DNA from: Persicitalea jodogahamensis
GTDB lineage: Bacteria; Bacteroidota; Bacteroidia; Cytophagales; Spirosomataceae
Length of the DNA stretch: 64,000 bases
NCBI RefSeq assembly: GCF_014651615.1
Contig: NZ_BMXF01000004.1
Location: 551,698-615,697 of the forward strand
Direction: 5' to 3'
Part shown: piece after piece, positions 46,900 through 56,228 of the stretch
Position numbering within the stretch: position 1 is the first letter of the stretch
How the letters are laid out: every line of letters begins with the position of its first letter
Translations under genes and position numbers: made by a program
The notes under the pieces: generated by a model
Told to the model about the DNA's origin: nothing
Seen by the model: only the letters and a program-made list of their open reading frames with translations
Database searches by the model: none

Positions 46900-48093
46900 A
46901 TGAGGAAATCGGCATATAAGTGCTACCCAACTGGTATTTTGGGGTTGTTCTTTTTTCTAACACTGTTATTTTCTTGCAGTGAAAATTCTGGTAATCAAGA
47001 GAATAGTGCTGAATCTGCATCAGGCACAACAGTTTCGGATCCATTGGTGCCCATCACGAAGGAGGGGGTAGTTTTTTATGCCAACAATGTTGACAAAGCG
47101 TTTGAAATGGCGAAGGCGGAAGGCAAGCCCCTCTTCATAGAAATATATTCGGAGTCCTGTCACGTTTGCCAGAGTTTCATTCCCATTTTCAATACGGATA
47201 AAGTCAGTGAGTTCTATAACGAGACATTTTTTAATTACCGGATTGAGGTCAACTCGCCGGAATTTCAGAGTTTCGTTTTGGGACAAAAGATTTTTGTTCC
47301 TTCTCTTCCGTTGCTTCTGTACTTTGATCAGAACCGGAATCTCACTCACCTGGCCACCATCGATGCAAATGCTGAACAGCTGGTTGAGCAAGGCAAAATT
47401 GCACTTGATCCGGAACGCCGGGCAGACTCAATGAAGCGGCGGTTTGAGGCTGGTGAAAGGGATAATCAATTTCTTATTGATTACGCCTTGTTCAGTAAAG
47501 TAACGATGGACACCGTGGCTAACCGTAAGGCGATGGAAATATATGCCAGTCAGCAGCCAGAAAGCAGCTATTCGTCGGAGACGAATTATCTTGCTATTCA
47601 GAAACTACTTATGGATGTTGAGAATCCGCTGGGCAAATATTTCGTGACGCATTTACCGGTTTACCGGCAAGGTCGTGATGCCGCTGAGGTAAAAAATGTA
47701 GCGGAAAACCTTATTATGTCGTCCCTTTACAGCAGTTTTGGCAATCAGTACAGCAGCACTAAAATCAAGCAGATGCGTGATTACATGATAAATGCTGAGA
47801 TCGACCCGCAAGTTGCCCGGAACAGGGTGCTTCTGCCATTGATAAATGCTTATTTTAGGGAAAATACACCGCAGCGCGCAGTAGACCTGGTCAATACGCA
47901 CATTACGCAAGTACCTCTTAAAGTACCTGATTACGCCTACTTGTTGAAGTACTTTAACGAACGTTCACCAGATGCGAGCTACGTACCTTCGGCTGAACGT
48001 TGGGCGGCAAATGCCTTAAAAATGGCTCCGAAAGGTTCTGAAGAGGAGGTGAATCTTCGGATGGAATTGGCCGCAGCCAAGCGCAGACAATAG
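46900..48093 (+). CDS. Thioredoxin-fold lipoprotein
   Basis: 397 residues. Lipobox LLFSC with Cys26, then a low-complexity Ser/Asn/Glu linker and a thioredoxin-like domain (about 60-165) with CHVC at Cys87-Cys90 (IEIYSESCHVCQSF) and cis-Pro region VPSLPLLL. The C-terminal about 230 residues are helical and TPR-like. Probably an extracytoplasmic disulfide oxidoreductase or folding factor. It starts 11 nt after gldC, so the two are likely co-transcribed. Confidence 0.83.
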   Translation: MRKSAYKCYPTGILGLFFFLTLLFSCSENSGNQENSAESASGTTVSDPLVPITKEGVVFYANNVDKAFEMAKAEGKPLFIEIYSESCHVCQSFIPIFNTDKVSEFYNETFFNYRIEVNSPEFQSFVLGQKIFVPSLPLLLYFDQNRNLTHLATIDANAEQLVEQGKIALDPERRADSMKRRFEAGERDNQFLIDYALFSKVTMDTVANRKAMEIYASQQPESSYSSETNYLAIQKLLMDVENPLGKYFVTHLPVYRQGRDAAEVKNVAENLIMSSLYSSFGNQYSSTKIKQMRDYMINAEIDPQVARNRVLLPLINAYFRENTPQRAVDLVNTHITQVPLKVPDYAYLLKYFNERSPDASYVPSAERWAANALKMAPKGSEEEVNLRMELAAAKRRQ

Positions 48094-48100
48094 TAATTGA

Positions 48101-48691
48101 TTAGTCCTTAGTGAGATTTGGCCCTTTCTGTTCTGCCTCAATAACATAGGGCAAATCTATGTTAAAGGGGAATTGGGATAATATTTGAACCGAATCCTCG
48201 TCCCCTAATTCCACCGCTCGCAGCAAATCACGTTTTGATTGCGCAAATTGATCCATACGTAACCTCGACAAGCCTCGTAACCGCAGGGCATCAGCCTTCT
48301 CATTTCTGAAAAACCAGACAGCTTTGTCGAATTCCCGAAAGGCATCTTCGAACTCGTGTAAAGCAAAATGAGCTTTTCCCTTATCCAGATAGCAGTCGGC
48401 AAGGGTATTGTCGAAGCTTAATGCTTGAGAGAAATCATAAATCGCGGAATAGTAATTCTCATCACGGAGATTGCATTTGCCACGCAGCGCATACGCGACG
48501 GCGGATTTGGGATTAGCCTTAACGGCCTCGTCGAAATAATGAAATGCCGTTTCGAACTTGCTTCCTTCTATCAGCCTGACACCTTCTGAAAAGCGAATTA
48601 AGTCCTTTTCTGCCTTCGATTCATGATCGGTGAGGAGATACTTGATGAAAAGGTAAGGTATGAAAAGCAGGACGACCAGGCATATTTCCAT
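48101..48691 (-). CDS. Membrane-anchored TPR protein
   Basis: 196 residues. One N-terminal transmembrane helix (about 3-20), then three to four tetratricopeptide repeats (e.g. AFHYFDEAVKANPKSAVAYA, AIYDFSQALSFDNTLADCY). Probable protein-protein interaction scaffold on the inner membrane; no partner evident. Last gene of the ispG transcript, 20 nt after the MmcQ/YjbR gene. Confidence 0.85.
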   Translation of the reverse strand: MEICLVVLLFIPYLFIKYLLTDHESKAEKDLIRFSEGVRLIEGSKFETAFHYFDEAVKANPKSAVAYALRGKCNLRDENYYSAIYDFSQALSFDNTLADCYLDKGKAHFALHEFEDAFREFDKAVWFFRNEKADALRLRGLSRLRMDQFAQSKRDLLRAVELGDEDSVQILSQFPFNIDLPYVIEAEQKGPNLTKD

Positions 48692-48711
48692 TTGCTTTGG
48701 GTTCTAATTGG

Positions 48712-49062
48712 TCAGAGAAGGTCTGCGCGGACTCTGGCAGGAAGCGTAGCCACTACCAAATCGTAAGAGTCTCTGATCCAGGATTTCAACATTTCATCGT
48801 TCACGCTGCCATCTGCCAGTACCGTATTCCAGTGCTTTTTGTTCATGTGGTAGCCGGGAAGAACGCACTCAAATTGCTCGCGCAGTTCCTGCGCTGTCTC
48901 AGGGTTGCATTTCGCATTGAATTGCAGAATCTCGGTATCCAGTGGTGTCAGGAGAAAAACTTTGTCCTTTACCTTAAACACTAAGGTTTGTTCCCCAAAA
49001 GGAAATCCTTCCGTTGTTCCTGACAATGAAAGGCAAAAATCGCGCAGATCTTCAATGTTCAC
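48712..49062 (-). CDS. MmcQ/YjbR family protein
   Basis: 116 residues. Typical YjbR fold sequence: LRDFCLSLSGTTEGFPFGEQTLVFKV, VFLLTPLD and GYHMNKKHWNTVLADGSV. Members have a DNA-binding-like double-wing fold with unclear function. GTG start overlaps the preceding stop by 4 nt (GTGA). Confidence 0.9.
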   Translation of the reverse strand: MNIEDLRDFCLSLSGTTEGFPFGEQTLVFKVKDKVFLLTPLDTEILQFNAKCNPETAQELREQFECVLPGYHMNKKHWNTVLADGSVNDEMLKSWIRDSYDLVVATLPARVRADLL

Positions 49063-49247
49063 CGTGTGCAGGCTCTAAAAATCATCACGATTACACAGAA
49101 CAGGAACATCACGATTGAGATCCGGTTGATCCCATGCATCATTTTCAAATTGAACGAACTGGGATCGTTGGGGTCAGGCTTTTTAAAAACACGGATGAAA
49201 TATTTGAATACATCACCAATCTGAAAATATTTTTTGAAATCACTCAT
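49059..49247 (-). CDS. Small single-pass membrane protein (DUF6728-like)
   Basis: 62 residues from the ATG at 49247, 1 nt after the ispG stop (TGATATG junction). Hydrophilic N-terminus FKKYFQIGDVFKYFIRVFKK, then one transmembrane helix near 43-58. Likely the small protein conserved beside ispG or mmcQ in Cytophagales; no function known. Confidence 0.75.
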   Translation of the reverse strand: MSDFKKYFQIGDVFKYFIRVFKKPDPNDPSSFNLKMMHGINRISIVMFLFCVIVMIFRACTR

Positions 49248-49248
49248 A

Positions 49249-51246
49249 TCAATTGTCTGAAGGTTCTGTCCACCTGCCGTCTTCCTTAATAATCTCAATC
49301 AATTCCGAAACAGCCTTTTCGGCAGTGACTGAACGCTTAACGACTTGCTGGCCGCGATAAAGGGCAATCTTGTCTTTTCCCATCCCCACATAGCCGTAAT
49401 CGGCATCCGCCATTTCGCCGGGACCATTCACGATACAGCCCATAATGCCAATCTTTAAACCCTTGAGGTGCTCAGTATGTTTGCGAATCATGGCTGTTGT
49501 CTCCTGAAGATCGAATAAGGTCCGGCCGCAGGAGGGGCAGGAGATATACTCGGTTTTAGACATTCGGGTCCGGGCTGCCTGCAAGACGCCAAAAGCAATC
49601 GAGTTGAACTCCGCTGCGGTCTTCAATTTACCATCTTTCATTGCAACCTCCTCGAAACCGGGACTCAACCAAATGCCGTCTCCCAATCCATCAACTAACA
49701 AACCTCCTACATCCGTAGCCGCAAACAATGGCAATGTCTCAGAACTTTGTGCCTTGTAAGTTCTCCTGACTACGACGGGTGCAAGTATTTTCTTCTCTAA
49801 GAATTTGAAAAAGAGCCGCCGCATCTCAGCCATAGCATGCTCATTGCTGGAAGTAAGGACGAAAACTACCTTACCCTGATCATCAAAATGATTCAAAAAT
49901 TCATCATTGAAGTCGTGGATGTCCCCCTGAACAAAGTTCAAAGCATTGTGCACATCGCCGTTTTCGGTAAGCTCCTGAACAGTGAGAAGAGGTAGTTTGT
50001 TTTTACGATCCGGATGATCAACCCAGACACGATAGTCGAGAATTTCTTTAAGCCCGTTGGGAAGCATGAAGGGAATGGGTTGCTGACCCGAATAGATGTA
50101 GTCGGCGCCCTGATCGTTCATTGCCCACTTGTCGGGAACGGGCAGGAAAAAGTGACCAACGCTACGAAGGTCTTCGTGGGTTTCTACCAAAACTTGGGAG
50201 TAATCAGCAATCACGCGTGGCACATTGATTCCACCGATGTTATTCACCTCATGCGTGGTGCGACGGTTGTACTGAAAAGGGTCGATAGGAAGGCGGCTCA
50301 CAGGATCAATGGGTGCATGATCAGATCGCGAAGAGTACCTATCCACCAGAGCCCTGGCCACTGGAACTTCATTTTCCGGTGCCTCAGTCAGTGAAACCCG
50401 CACAGTGTCCCCCAAACCGTCTTCCAGAAGCGTACCGATCCCAACCGCAGACTTGATCCGGCCATCCTCGGCTTCGCCAGCTTCGGTAACACCCAAATGC
50501 AATGGATATGGTTTCAGTCCCTCTTCATCCAGCCGCTGAACCAGTAAACGGTAGGCCTCCACCATCACCTGCGTATTACTGGATTTCATGGAAAGCACGA
50601 TCTGGGAGTAATTCATTTCCTCACAAATCCGCAGAAATTCCAGCGCCGATTCTACCATGCCCAGCGGCGTATCACCATACCTACTCAAAATTCTGTCAGA
50701 AAGTGATCCGTGGTTGGTGCCGATTCGCATGGCGGTGCCATATTCCTGGCAAATCTTTACGAGCGGCATAAACTTCTCTCTGATCCGCTCTAATTCCGCA
50801 GCGTATGATTCATCAGTGTAGTCAATAACTTCAAAACGCTTCCGGTCGGCGTAGTTGCCGGGGTTGATCCGAACCTTCTCTACAATCCTGGCGGCCAGCT
50901 CGGCGGCATTTGGGGTAAAGTGTATATCAGCGATAAGTGGTACCCGAATCCCGCGCGACAACAATCCATTCTTGATATTTTCGAGATTCTGTGCCTCTTT
51001 TACACTTGGCGCGGTAATCCGAACGTACTCACATCCAGCCTCGACCATCCGGATTACTTCGGCAATTGAACCCTCGGTATCCATGGTATCGACAGTAGTC
51101 ATCGACTGGACCCTGATAGGGTAGTCAGAACCCAGGGGAAGGTCGCCTATGTTGACCGTGATCGTTTGTCGGCGCTGGTAGCTGGTTAGTGAAGGGCAAT
51201 AGGAGGTTTTTGAAACTAGGGCCGGATCGGAAAGTATGGCTTCCAT
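49249..51246 (-). CDS. ispG: 4-hydroxy-3-methylbut-2-enyl diphosphate synthase, long form
   Basis: 665 residues from the ATG at 51246. MEP-pathway iron-sulfur enzyme converting MEcPP to HMBPP. TIM-barrel start (IRVQSMTTVDTMDTEGSI), a large insert domain between barrel and cluster domain as in Chlamydia, plants and Bacteroidota, and C-terminal 4Fe-4S ligands in SCPSCGRTLFDLQ and MGCIVNGPGE. The GTG/ATG frame to 51333 adds a non-conserved leader. Heads a four-gene operon. Confidence 0.95.
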   Translation of the reverse strand: MEAILSDPALVSKTSYCPSLTSYQRRQTITVNIGDLPLGSDYPIRVQSMTTVDTMDTEGSIAEVIRMVEAGCEYVRITAPSVKEAQNLENIKNGLLSRGIRVPLIADIHFTPNAAELAARIVEKVRINPGNYADRKRFEVIDYTDESYAAELERIREKFMPLVKICQEYGTAMRIGTNHGSLSDRILSRYGDTPLGMVESALEFLRICEEMNYSQIVLSMKSSNTQVMVEAYRLLVQRLDEEGLKPYPLHLGVTEAGEAEDGRIKSAVGIGTLLEDGLGDTVRVSLTEAPENEVPVARALVDRYSSRSDHAPIDPVSRLPIDPFQYNRRTTHEVNNIGGINVPRVIADYSQVLVETHEDLRSVGHFFLPVPDKWAMNDQGADYIYSGQQPIPFMLPNGLKEILDYRVWVDHPDRKNKLPLLTVQELTENGDVHNALNFVQGDIHDFNDEFLNHFDDQGKVVFVLTSSNEHAMAEMRRLFFKFLEKKILAPVVVRRTYKAQSSETLPLFAATDVGGLLVDGLGDGIWLSPGFEEVAMKDGKLKTAAEFNSIAFGVLQAARTRMSKTEYISCPSCGRTLFDLQETTAMIRKHTEHLKGLKIGIMGCIVNGPGEMADADYGYVGMGKDKIALYRGQQVVKRSVTAEKAVSELIEIIKEDGRWTEPSDN

Positions 51247-51366
51247 ATTACAGTTGCGTTTTATTTCAAAACGAAGGCAATTCCAAAAAGTTCTTAATTG
51301 AAGGTAATTGAAAGTTCGCTTTGATCCACTCAATACGTTAAACAGGGTGGGTATCTCTCCCTGATT

Positions 51367-52590
51367 TTACCAAATGCGCTTTTTGTGACCCCAGACAGCG
51401 TAATAATAAATGAATAAATACAATGGGATCATGAGTACATAAGCGTTTTGGGTGCTGCTCATTGAGTCCGCTAAGGCTCCGTAAACCAAGGGAAGAATGG
51501 CGCCGCCAGAAATCCCCATCACAAGTAAGGCTGCCCCGGTCTTGATGAATTTGCCCAGGCCTTCAATCGCGAGCGGCCAGATAGCAGGCCACATGACGGC
51601 ATTGGATAAGCCCAACAGTGCTATACATAGGACTGAGGTATAACCCGTTGTAAATATTGCCACGATTGTCACGACAATGCCGAAGAGTGCGGAAAATTTC
51701 AGCCATGCTTGCTGGGAGATATACTTAGGTATTAGTAGAATGCCCATGATATAGCCAACGATCATTGCGCTCAGGGTGTAGGTGCCGAACAATTTTGCCT
51801 CCTCCTCAGGAAAACCGCTCGTCACTCCATAACTGATAATGGTATCACCAGCGATTACCTCGACACCCACGTAACAAAATATGGCGAATACACCCAGCAT
51901 CAGATTGGGAAATTGAAAAATGCTGTCTTTGGCAACATTAACTGACCCGTCGGTGGGAAGGTCATCTTCAGGTTCATCAATTTCCGGCAAGTTTTTTGAC
52001 ATTTTAATCAGCAATGCCATTCCTACCAAGACGCCTGTCAAAATGAGATACGGGGTAACGACTTTGTCCAGTTCCTCCGCCTGGGTTGTGGCCGTAGTTC
52101 CAGCCAGCAGTAATCCACCAAAAATAACCTGACTGACAATACCCGCAGCCTTGTTGGCCAGTCCCATAAAACTAATGCGAGCGGCTGCACTGTCCTTGGG
52201 ACCAAGAATAGTCACATAGGGATTAATTGCAGTTTGTAACAAGGTCAGGCCTATACCAATGGTAAATAATCCGACCAAAAATAATGTGTAGGAGGCAGAG
52301 TTCGCGGCAGGGACAAATATCACTGTACCTACGGCCATGACCAGAAGGCCAACCGACATCCCGTTTTTGAAGCCGACCATTTTCAGCACCGCTGCCGATG
52401 GTAATGCCATCAAAGTGTAGGAGATAAAAAATGCAAAGGTGACGAGGTAAGAACTGGTGTTATCGAGGTTAAAGGCTTTCTGAAAGAAAGTAATGAGCGT
52501 ACCATTCACCCAAGTCACGAAACCCAGAATGAAAAATAAAACGCCTACAATTATCAATGGACCGAGGTAGTTGGGCTTGTTTTGAGACAC
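51367..52590 (-). CDS. FucP-like sugar MFS transporter
   Basis: 407 residues, about 12 transmembrane helices. Resembles the fucose/glucose-galactose H+ symporter family: VTWVNGTLITFFQKAFNLD, FFISYTLMALPSAAVLKMVGFK and LLQTAINPYVTILGPK. The start is GTG at 52590. It follows a Gfo/Idh/MocA gene on the same strand (112 nt gap), suggesting joint sugar use. Sugar not known. Confidence 0.9.
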   Translation of the reverse strand: MSQNKPNYLGPLIIVGVLFFILGFVTWVNGTLITFFQKAFNLDNTSSYLVTFAFFISYTLMALPSAAVLKMVGFKNGMSVGLLVMAVGTVIFVPAANSASYTLFLVGLFTIGIGLTLLQTAINPYVTILGPKDSAAARISFMGLANKAAGIVSQVIFGGLLLAGTTATTQAEELDKVVTPYLILTGVLVGMALLIKMSKNLPEIDEPEDDLPTDGSVNVAKDSIFQFPNLMLGVFAIFCYVGVEVIAGDTIISYGVTSGFPEEEAKLFGTYTLSAMIVGYIMGILLIPKYISQQAWLKFSALFGIVVTIVAIFTTGYTSVLCIALLGLSNAVMWPAIWPLAIEGLGKFIKTGAALLVMGISGGAILPLVYGALADSMSSTQNAYVLMIPLYLFIYYYAVWGHKKRIW

Positions 52591-52702
52591 GGAGAGAGAG
52601 GGTTTTGTTAAATTGATATTCGCAATTGGTACAGAAAGTGAGAACCGAGGAAGCCAGAATAGGAAACTAGTACATTTGGTACTGAAATTTTAAATATTAT
52701 GA

Positions 52703-54055
52703 CTAGTAGCTGCCATCAAGCCCAAATATACGCTTGTTTGTGCGCCACTTGCCACGAGTGAAGTCAGGAATTTCAACTGGAGAGCTACCTCGGGCGATTG
52801 AAAGCTCGGAAAGTGGGCTAATGGCGCTCCAGGCTGCAGCATCATACACGTCAATCGGAGGGGCTACTTTATTCTTTATTGCCTCGATAAAGCCACGCAG
52901 CACAAAATAGTCGATGCCGCCATGACCGGCATTTTCCGCCTCGCTGGCGTTTTGCTGCCATACCGGGTGATCGTATTTATCAAGGATTGGACCGGCGGCT
53001 TCCCAGGTGTGAGGCTTTTTGGCTGAGTCTTCCAGGTAAATCATGCTGCCGTCATTCATCCAGATACCCTCGGTACCCTGCGCCCGAAATCCGAGGGAGT
53101 AGGGGCGCGGCGAATTGGTATCGTGCATAATTACAATGTTTTCTCCATTGTAGCAGTCAATAACGGTTGTCACTACGTCACCCAATTTAAACTTCACCTT
53201 GGCATTCGGATGGTTCTCACCGCCTTTTTCGACAATATATTTGTGCAAATTCCGGGACTTCGTAGCCGTAGAAGTAAGGTAGTTGAATTTATTGCCACGG
53301 TTGATGTCAAACCAATGGGCTACCGGGCCAAGTCCATGGGTAGGATAAATATCGCCGTTGCGATCCACTGAATGCTGCGTGCGCCATTTTGCCTCTGAAT
53401 ATCCTTTCTCGCCGAATTCAACGCCTCCTCCGTAGGCTTGCTTACCGTTGTTGAATTTCACCTCCCGCAAGTCATGCTGATATCCACAGTGGGCGTATGT
53501 CATTTCGCCAAACAAGCCTTTGCGTACCATGTTCAATACCGCCATCACATCGCGACGGTAGCAGACATTTTCCAGGATCATGCAATGTGAGCCTGTCTGC
53601 TCATGGGTGTCTACGAGATCCCAGGATTCCTGTAAAGTGACTGTCGCCGAGACTTCCACCCCGGCGTACTTGCCGCCTTTCATTACTGCTACGGCCATCG
53701 GTACGTGCCATTCCCAAGGTGTGGCAATGACCACCCCGTCAAGGTCGTCCCTTTTAACCATTTTGAGAAAGTCCTCATCTCCTGAAGCATACACCTCCGG
53801 TTTTTTACGGCCGTCTTTGGTAATCATTGCCAAGGTGGTTTTTATCGCATCAGGATCAATATCACAGATTGCGTTGATTTCCACATCGGGCCGAAACATG
53901 GCCTGCTGTACATGATTACGGCCTCGCATACCCACGCCTATGAAACCGAGACGAACTTTGTCCGCTGGGGCGGGGTTTGTAAAGCTGAAAGCCGGAATAA
54001 TACCGGAAGCGGTTGCTGCAAGGCTGCTTTTCTGAAGGAAATTTCGTCTATTCAT
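52703..54055 (-). CDS. Gfo/Idh/MocA protein, GH109-like, Tat-exported
   Basis: 450 residues. Twin-arginine signal (MNRRNFLQKSSLAATASG), then an NAD-binding Rossmann domain (GFIGVGMRGRNHV, AICDIDPDA) and the Gfo/Idh C-terminal domain. The segments GDIYPTHGLGPVAHWFDINRG and WRTQHSVDRNG resemble GH109 alpha-N-acetylgalactosaminidases, which use bound NAD+ as a catalytic cofactor. The GH109 link is from memory of motifs. Upstream of the sugar permease. Confidence 0.85.
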   Translation of the reverse strand: MNRRNFLQKSSLAATASGIIPAFSFTNPAPADKVRLGFIGVGMRGRNHVQQAMFRPDVEINAICDIDPDAIKTTLAMITKDGRKKPEVYASGDEDFLKMVKRDDLDGVVIATPWEWHVPMAVAVMKGGKYAGVEVSATVTLQESWDLVDTHEQTGSHCMILENVCYRRDVMAVLNMVRKGLFGEMTYAHCGYQHDLREVKFNNGKQAYGGGVEFGEKGYSEAKWRTQHSVDRNGDIYPTHGLGPVAHWFDINRGNKFNYLTSTATKSRNLHKYIVEKGGENHPNAKVKFKLGDVVTTVIDCYNGENIVIMHDTNSPRPYSLGFRAQGTEGIWMNDGSMIYLEDSAKKPHTWEAAGPILDKYDHPVWQQNASEAENAGHGGIDYFVLRGFIEAIKNKVAPPIDVYDAAAWSAISPLSELSIARGSSPVEIPDFTRGKWRTNKRIFGLDGSY

Positions 54056-54370
54056 TAAAAGGAGGAGGTTGTTTTTACAAGCCGCAAAATAATTCTTAAA
54101 TCACCCAATAGTAAATTTATTTATTAATTAATGATTTTTGAATAAAAGTATCTGTACAAACGGCTTTTTTACAGGCGTTTAGAGTAAGGTAGTCATATTT
54201 TCGCGCTGCATGAGATTAAATATTGCAGCTTAAACAAAAGAATAAGACGCCTCGTTAGTCCAGTGCATTTATAATCCAATGGGCAAGGACAGACCACACC
54301 CAGCGGTCACAAATGTGTTGTACACAAACTTTGTAACGACATTTAGACCTGAATTTTACTTTAATATCAC
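54056..54370. other. Divergent intergenic region, 315 bp
   Basis: AT-rich, no credible ORF. A short inverted repeat GCTGCA / TGCAGC lies at 54205-54229. No clear TAnnTTTG promoter or known riboswitch was recognised in front of the PTPS gene or the GH109-like gene. Confidence 0.5.
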
Positions 54371-54790
54371 ATGACGCCACACAGAGTCTCGGTGTTCCGT
54401 AAGGAGCATTTTAATGCCGCACATCGTCTCAATAACCCTAATTGGTCCGATGAGAAAAACGAACGCGTTTATGGCAAGTGTAACAATTTTAATTTTCATG
54501 GTCATAACTACGATCTGGAAGTGCGACTTACGGGGGAAATCGACCCGGAGACAGGATACGTCTATGATATGAAGAAATTGAGCGACGTGATAAAGGTAAA
54601 CGTACTTGATCGCTTCGACCATAAAAATCTCAATCTGGATACCGATGAATTTAGTGACTTAAACCCTTCGGCTGAAAATATCGCGATCGTGATCCATGAC
54701 ATTTTAAGAAATACAATTGATTCTAAGTTTGATTTAAAAATTCGCCTCTACGAAACGGAAAGAAATTATGTTGAATACCCCACCGAATAA
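54371..54790 (+). CDS. 6-pyruvoyl-tetrahydropterin synthase-type enzyme
   Basis: 139 residues. Zinc His ligands in FNAAHRL (His18) and HGHNY (His43, His45), catalytic-type Cys37 in GKCNNFNFHGHNY, and DHKNLN, ENIAIVI and YETERN. This spacing and the CNNxN signature resemble animal PTPS more than bacterial QueD (CxxxHGH). Converts dihydroneopterin triphosphate to 6-pyruvoyl-tetrahydropterin or, if QueD, to carboxy-tetrahydropterin. Overlaps folE by 23 nt; no queE/queC beside it. Confidence 0.88.
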   Translation: MTPHRVSVFRKEHFNAAHRLNNPNWSDEKNERVYGKCNNFNFHGHNYDLEVRLTGEIDPETGYVYDMKKLSDVIKVNVLDRFDHKNLNLDTDEFSDLNPSAENIAIVIHDILRNTIDSKFDLKIRLYETERNYVEYPTE

Positions 54791-55451
54791 CGGATTGCCC
54801 AATGATGGCGAAGTCGACGACATTGGCCACGACCACATTATGACTTCTTACGATACACCACTGCGGGTAGACGCCTTTGCTATGGACGACGATATCAAGA
54901 TCGAGCTCATCGAAAAACATTTCCGTCATATCATGGAAATCATGGGACTTGATCTCACGGATGATAGTCTCAACGGCACGCCGCATCGGGTAGCCAAGAT
55001 GTTCATTAAGGAAAATTTCAGCGGTCTGAATCCTGAAAATAAACCTGCCATTACGCTCTTCGAAAATAAGTACAAGTATGGTGAAATGCTCGTGGAGAAG
55101 GATATCACGGTATTTTCAAACTGCGAGCACCATTTTGTCCCCATTTACGGCAAAGCCCACGTTGCCTATATTTCAAGCGGTGAAGTCATTGGTCTTTCCA
55201 AGCTGAACCGCATCGTACAATACTACTCAAAACGCCCCCAAGTGCAGGAAAGGCTCACTGTTCAGATAGCCAATGAGCTGAAAGATGTATTAAAAACGGA
55301 AGACGTAGCGGTAGTCGTGGACGCTCAGCACATGTGTGTTCAATCACGGGGAATTCAGGACTCGGGTAGTTCTACGATCACCTCATTTTACGGAGGTAAA
55401 TTTAGAGAAGAAGCCACCCGGAAAGAGTTTCTAAGCTACCTTGAAATGTAA
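54768..55451 (+). CDS. folE: GTP cyclohydrolase I
   Basis: 227 residues. Makes 7,8-dihydroneopterin triphosphate from GTP, the substrate of the upstream PTPS-type enzyme. Zinc ligands in NCEHHF and HMCVQSRGI, plus SKLNRIVQYYSKRPQVQERL. The first ATG overlaps the PTPS gene by 23 nt; the N-terminal about 25 residues before the conserved part are variable in the family, so a later start (54840) is possible. Confidence 0.95.
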   Translation: MLNTPPNNGLPNDGEVDDIGHDHIMTSYDTPLRVDAFAMDDDIKIELIEKHFRHIMEIMGLDLTDDSLNGTPHRVAKMFIKENFSGLNPENKPAITLFENKYKYGEMLVEKDITVFSNCEHHFVPIYGKAHVAYISSGEVIGLSKLNRIVQYYSKRPQVQERLTVQIANELKDVLKTEDVAVVVDAQHMCVQSRGIQDSGSSTITSFYGGKFREEATRKEFLSYLEM

Positions 55452-55494
55452 ATGTTGAAGGCAGGCTCATTAAGCACCAGCAAAATTTATCCTC

Positions 55495-56202
55495 TTGAAA
55501 AAAAGATTCGCGAATAAGAATATCCTCATCGTAGGCGCCAGCACTGGCATTGGTCATGAAGCGGCCCGCATGGTTTTGGCTGAGGGCGGTACCGTTTGGG
55601 TGGCCGGCCGCAACAAGCCTGACCTTGAAGTGGAGTTTCTGAAATGGGATGCTTTAGCTCCGGAGGATTCCGTTTTTGACAGCTTACCAGAGACCATGCA
55701 CGGCCTTATTTACTGCGCCGGAACCATTAATCTGAAACCATTTGGCCGTTTGAAGCTTGAAAACTTTAATACTGATTTTCAAATCAACACCCTTGGGGCT
55801 GTGGCGGCTTTGCAACCCAACATCAATCGTCTGAAAAAATCCAATGGCGCGGGTGTGGTGTTTTTTAGCAGTGTTGCGGCCAACACTGGTTTTACATTCC
55901 ATACCTCTATAGCCATGGCCAAGGCTGGGTTGCAAGGATTAGCGATTGCACTGGCAGCAGAATTTGCCCTGGCAGGTATTCGCTTCAATGTGATAGCCCC
56001 ATCACTCACCGATACCCCGTTGGCCGAACAGTTGTTGTCGTCCGAAGACAGGAGGGAGGCGTCGGCCAAGCGGCACCCGCTGGGTAGATTTGGCACACCT
56101 CAGGATCTGGCCACTGCTGCTACCTACTTGGTGAGCGAAGATGCGAGCTGGATTACCGGGCAAATTTTGGGTGTCGATGGTGGATTAGGAAAGCTCAAAT
56201 AA
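55495..56202 (+). CDS. SDR-family protein lacking catalytic Tyr
   Basis: 235 residues with a TTG start at 55495 (no ATG before the Rossmann motif). Cofactor motif VGASTGIGHE, NNAG-like YCAGTI, SSVAANTG, and C-terminal GQILGVDGGLG. At the YxxxK position the sequence reads SIAMAK, so Ile replaces the catalytic Tyr. 43 nt after folE on the same strand, so it might act as a sepiapterin-reductase-like step, but the lost Tyr argues against a standard reductase. Confidence 0.82.
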   Translation: MKKRFANKNILIVGASTGIGHEAARMVLAEGGTVWVAGRNKPDLEVEFLKWDALAPEDSVFDSLPETMHGLIYCAGTINLKPFGRLKLENFNTDFQINTLGAVAALQPNINRLKKSNGAGVVFFSSVAANTGFTFHTSIAMAKAGLQGLAIALAAEFALAGIRFNVIAPSLTDTPLAEQLLSSEDRREASAKRHPLGRFGTPQDLATAATYLVSEDASWITGQILGVDGGLGKLK

Positions 56203-56228
56203 ACATTCACCACCGACACCCTCGAAAA

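Noticed and set aside
54230..54370. preQ1 riboswitch upstream of the PTPS/QueD-like gene
   Set aside because: No C-rich loop plus A-rich tail typical of preQ1 aptamers was found.
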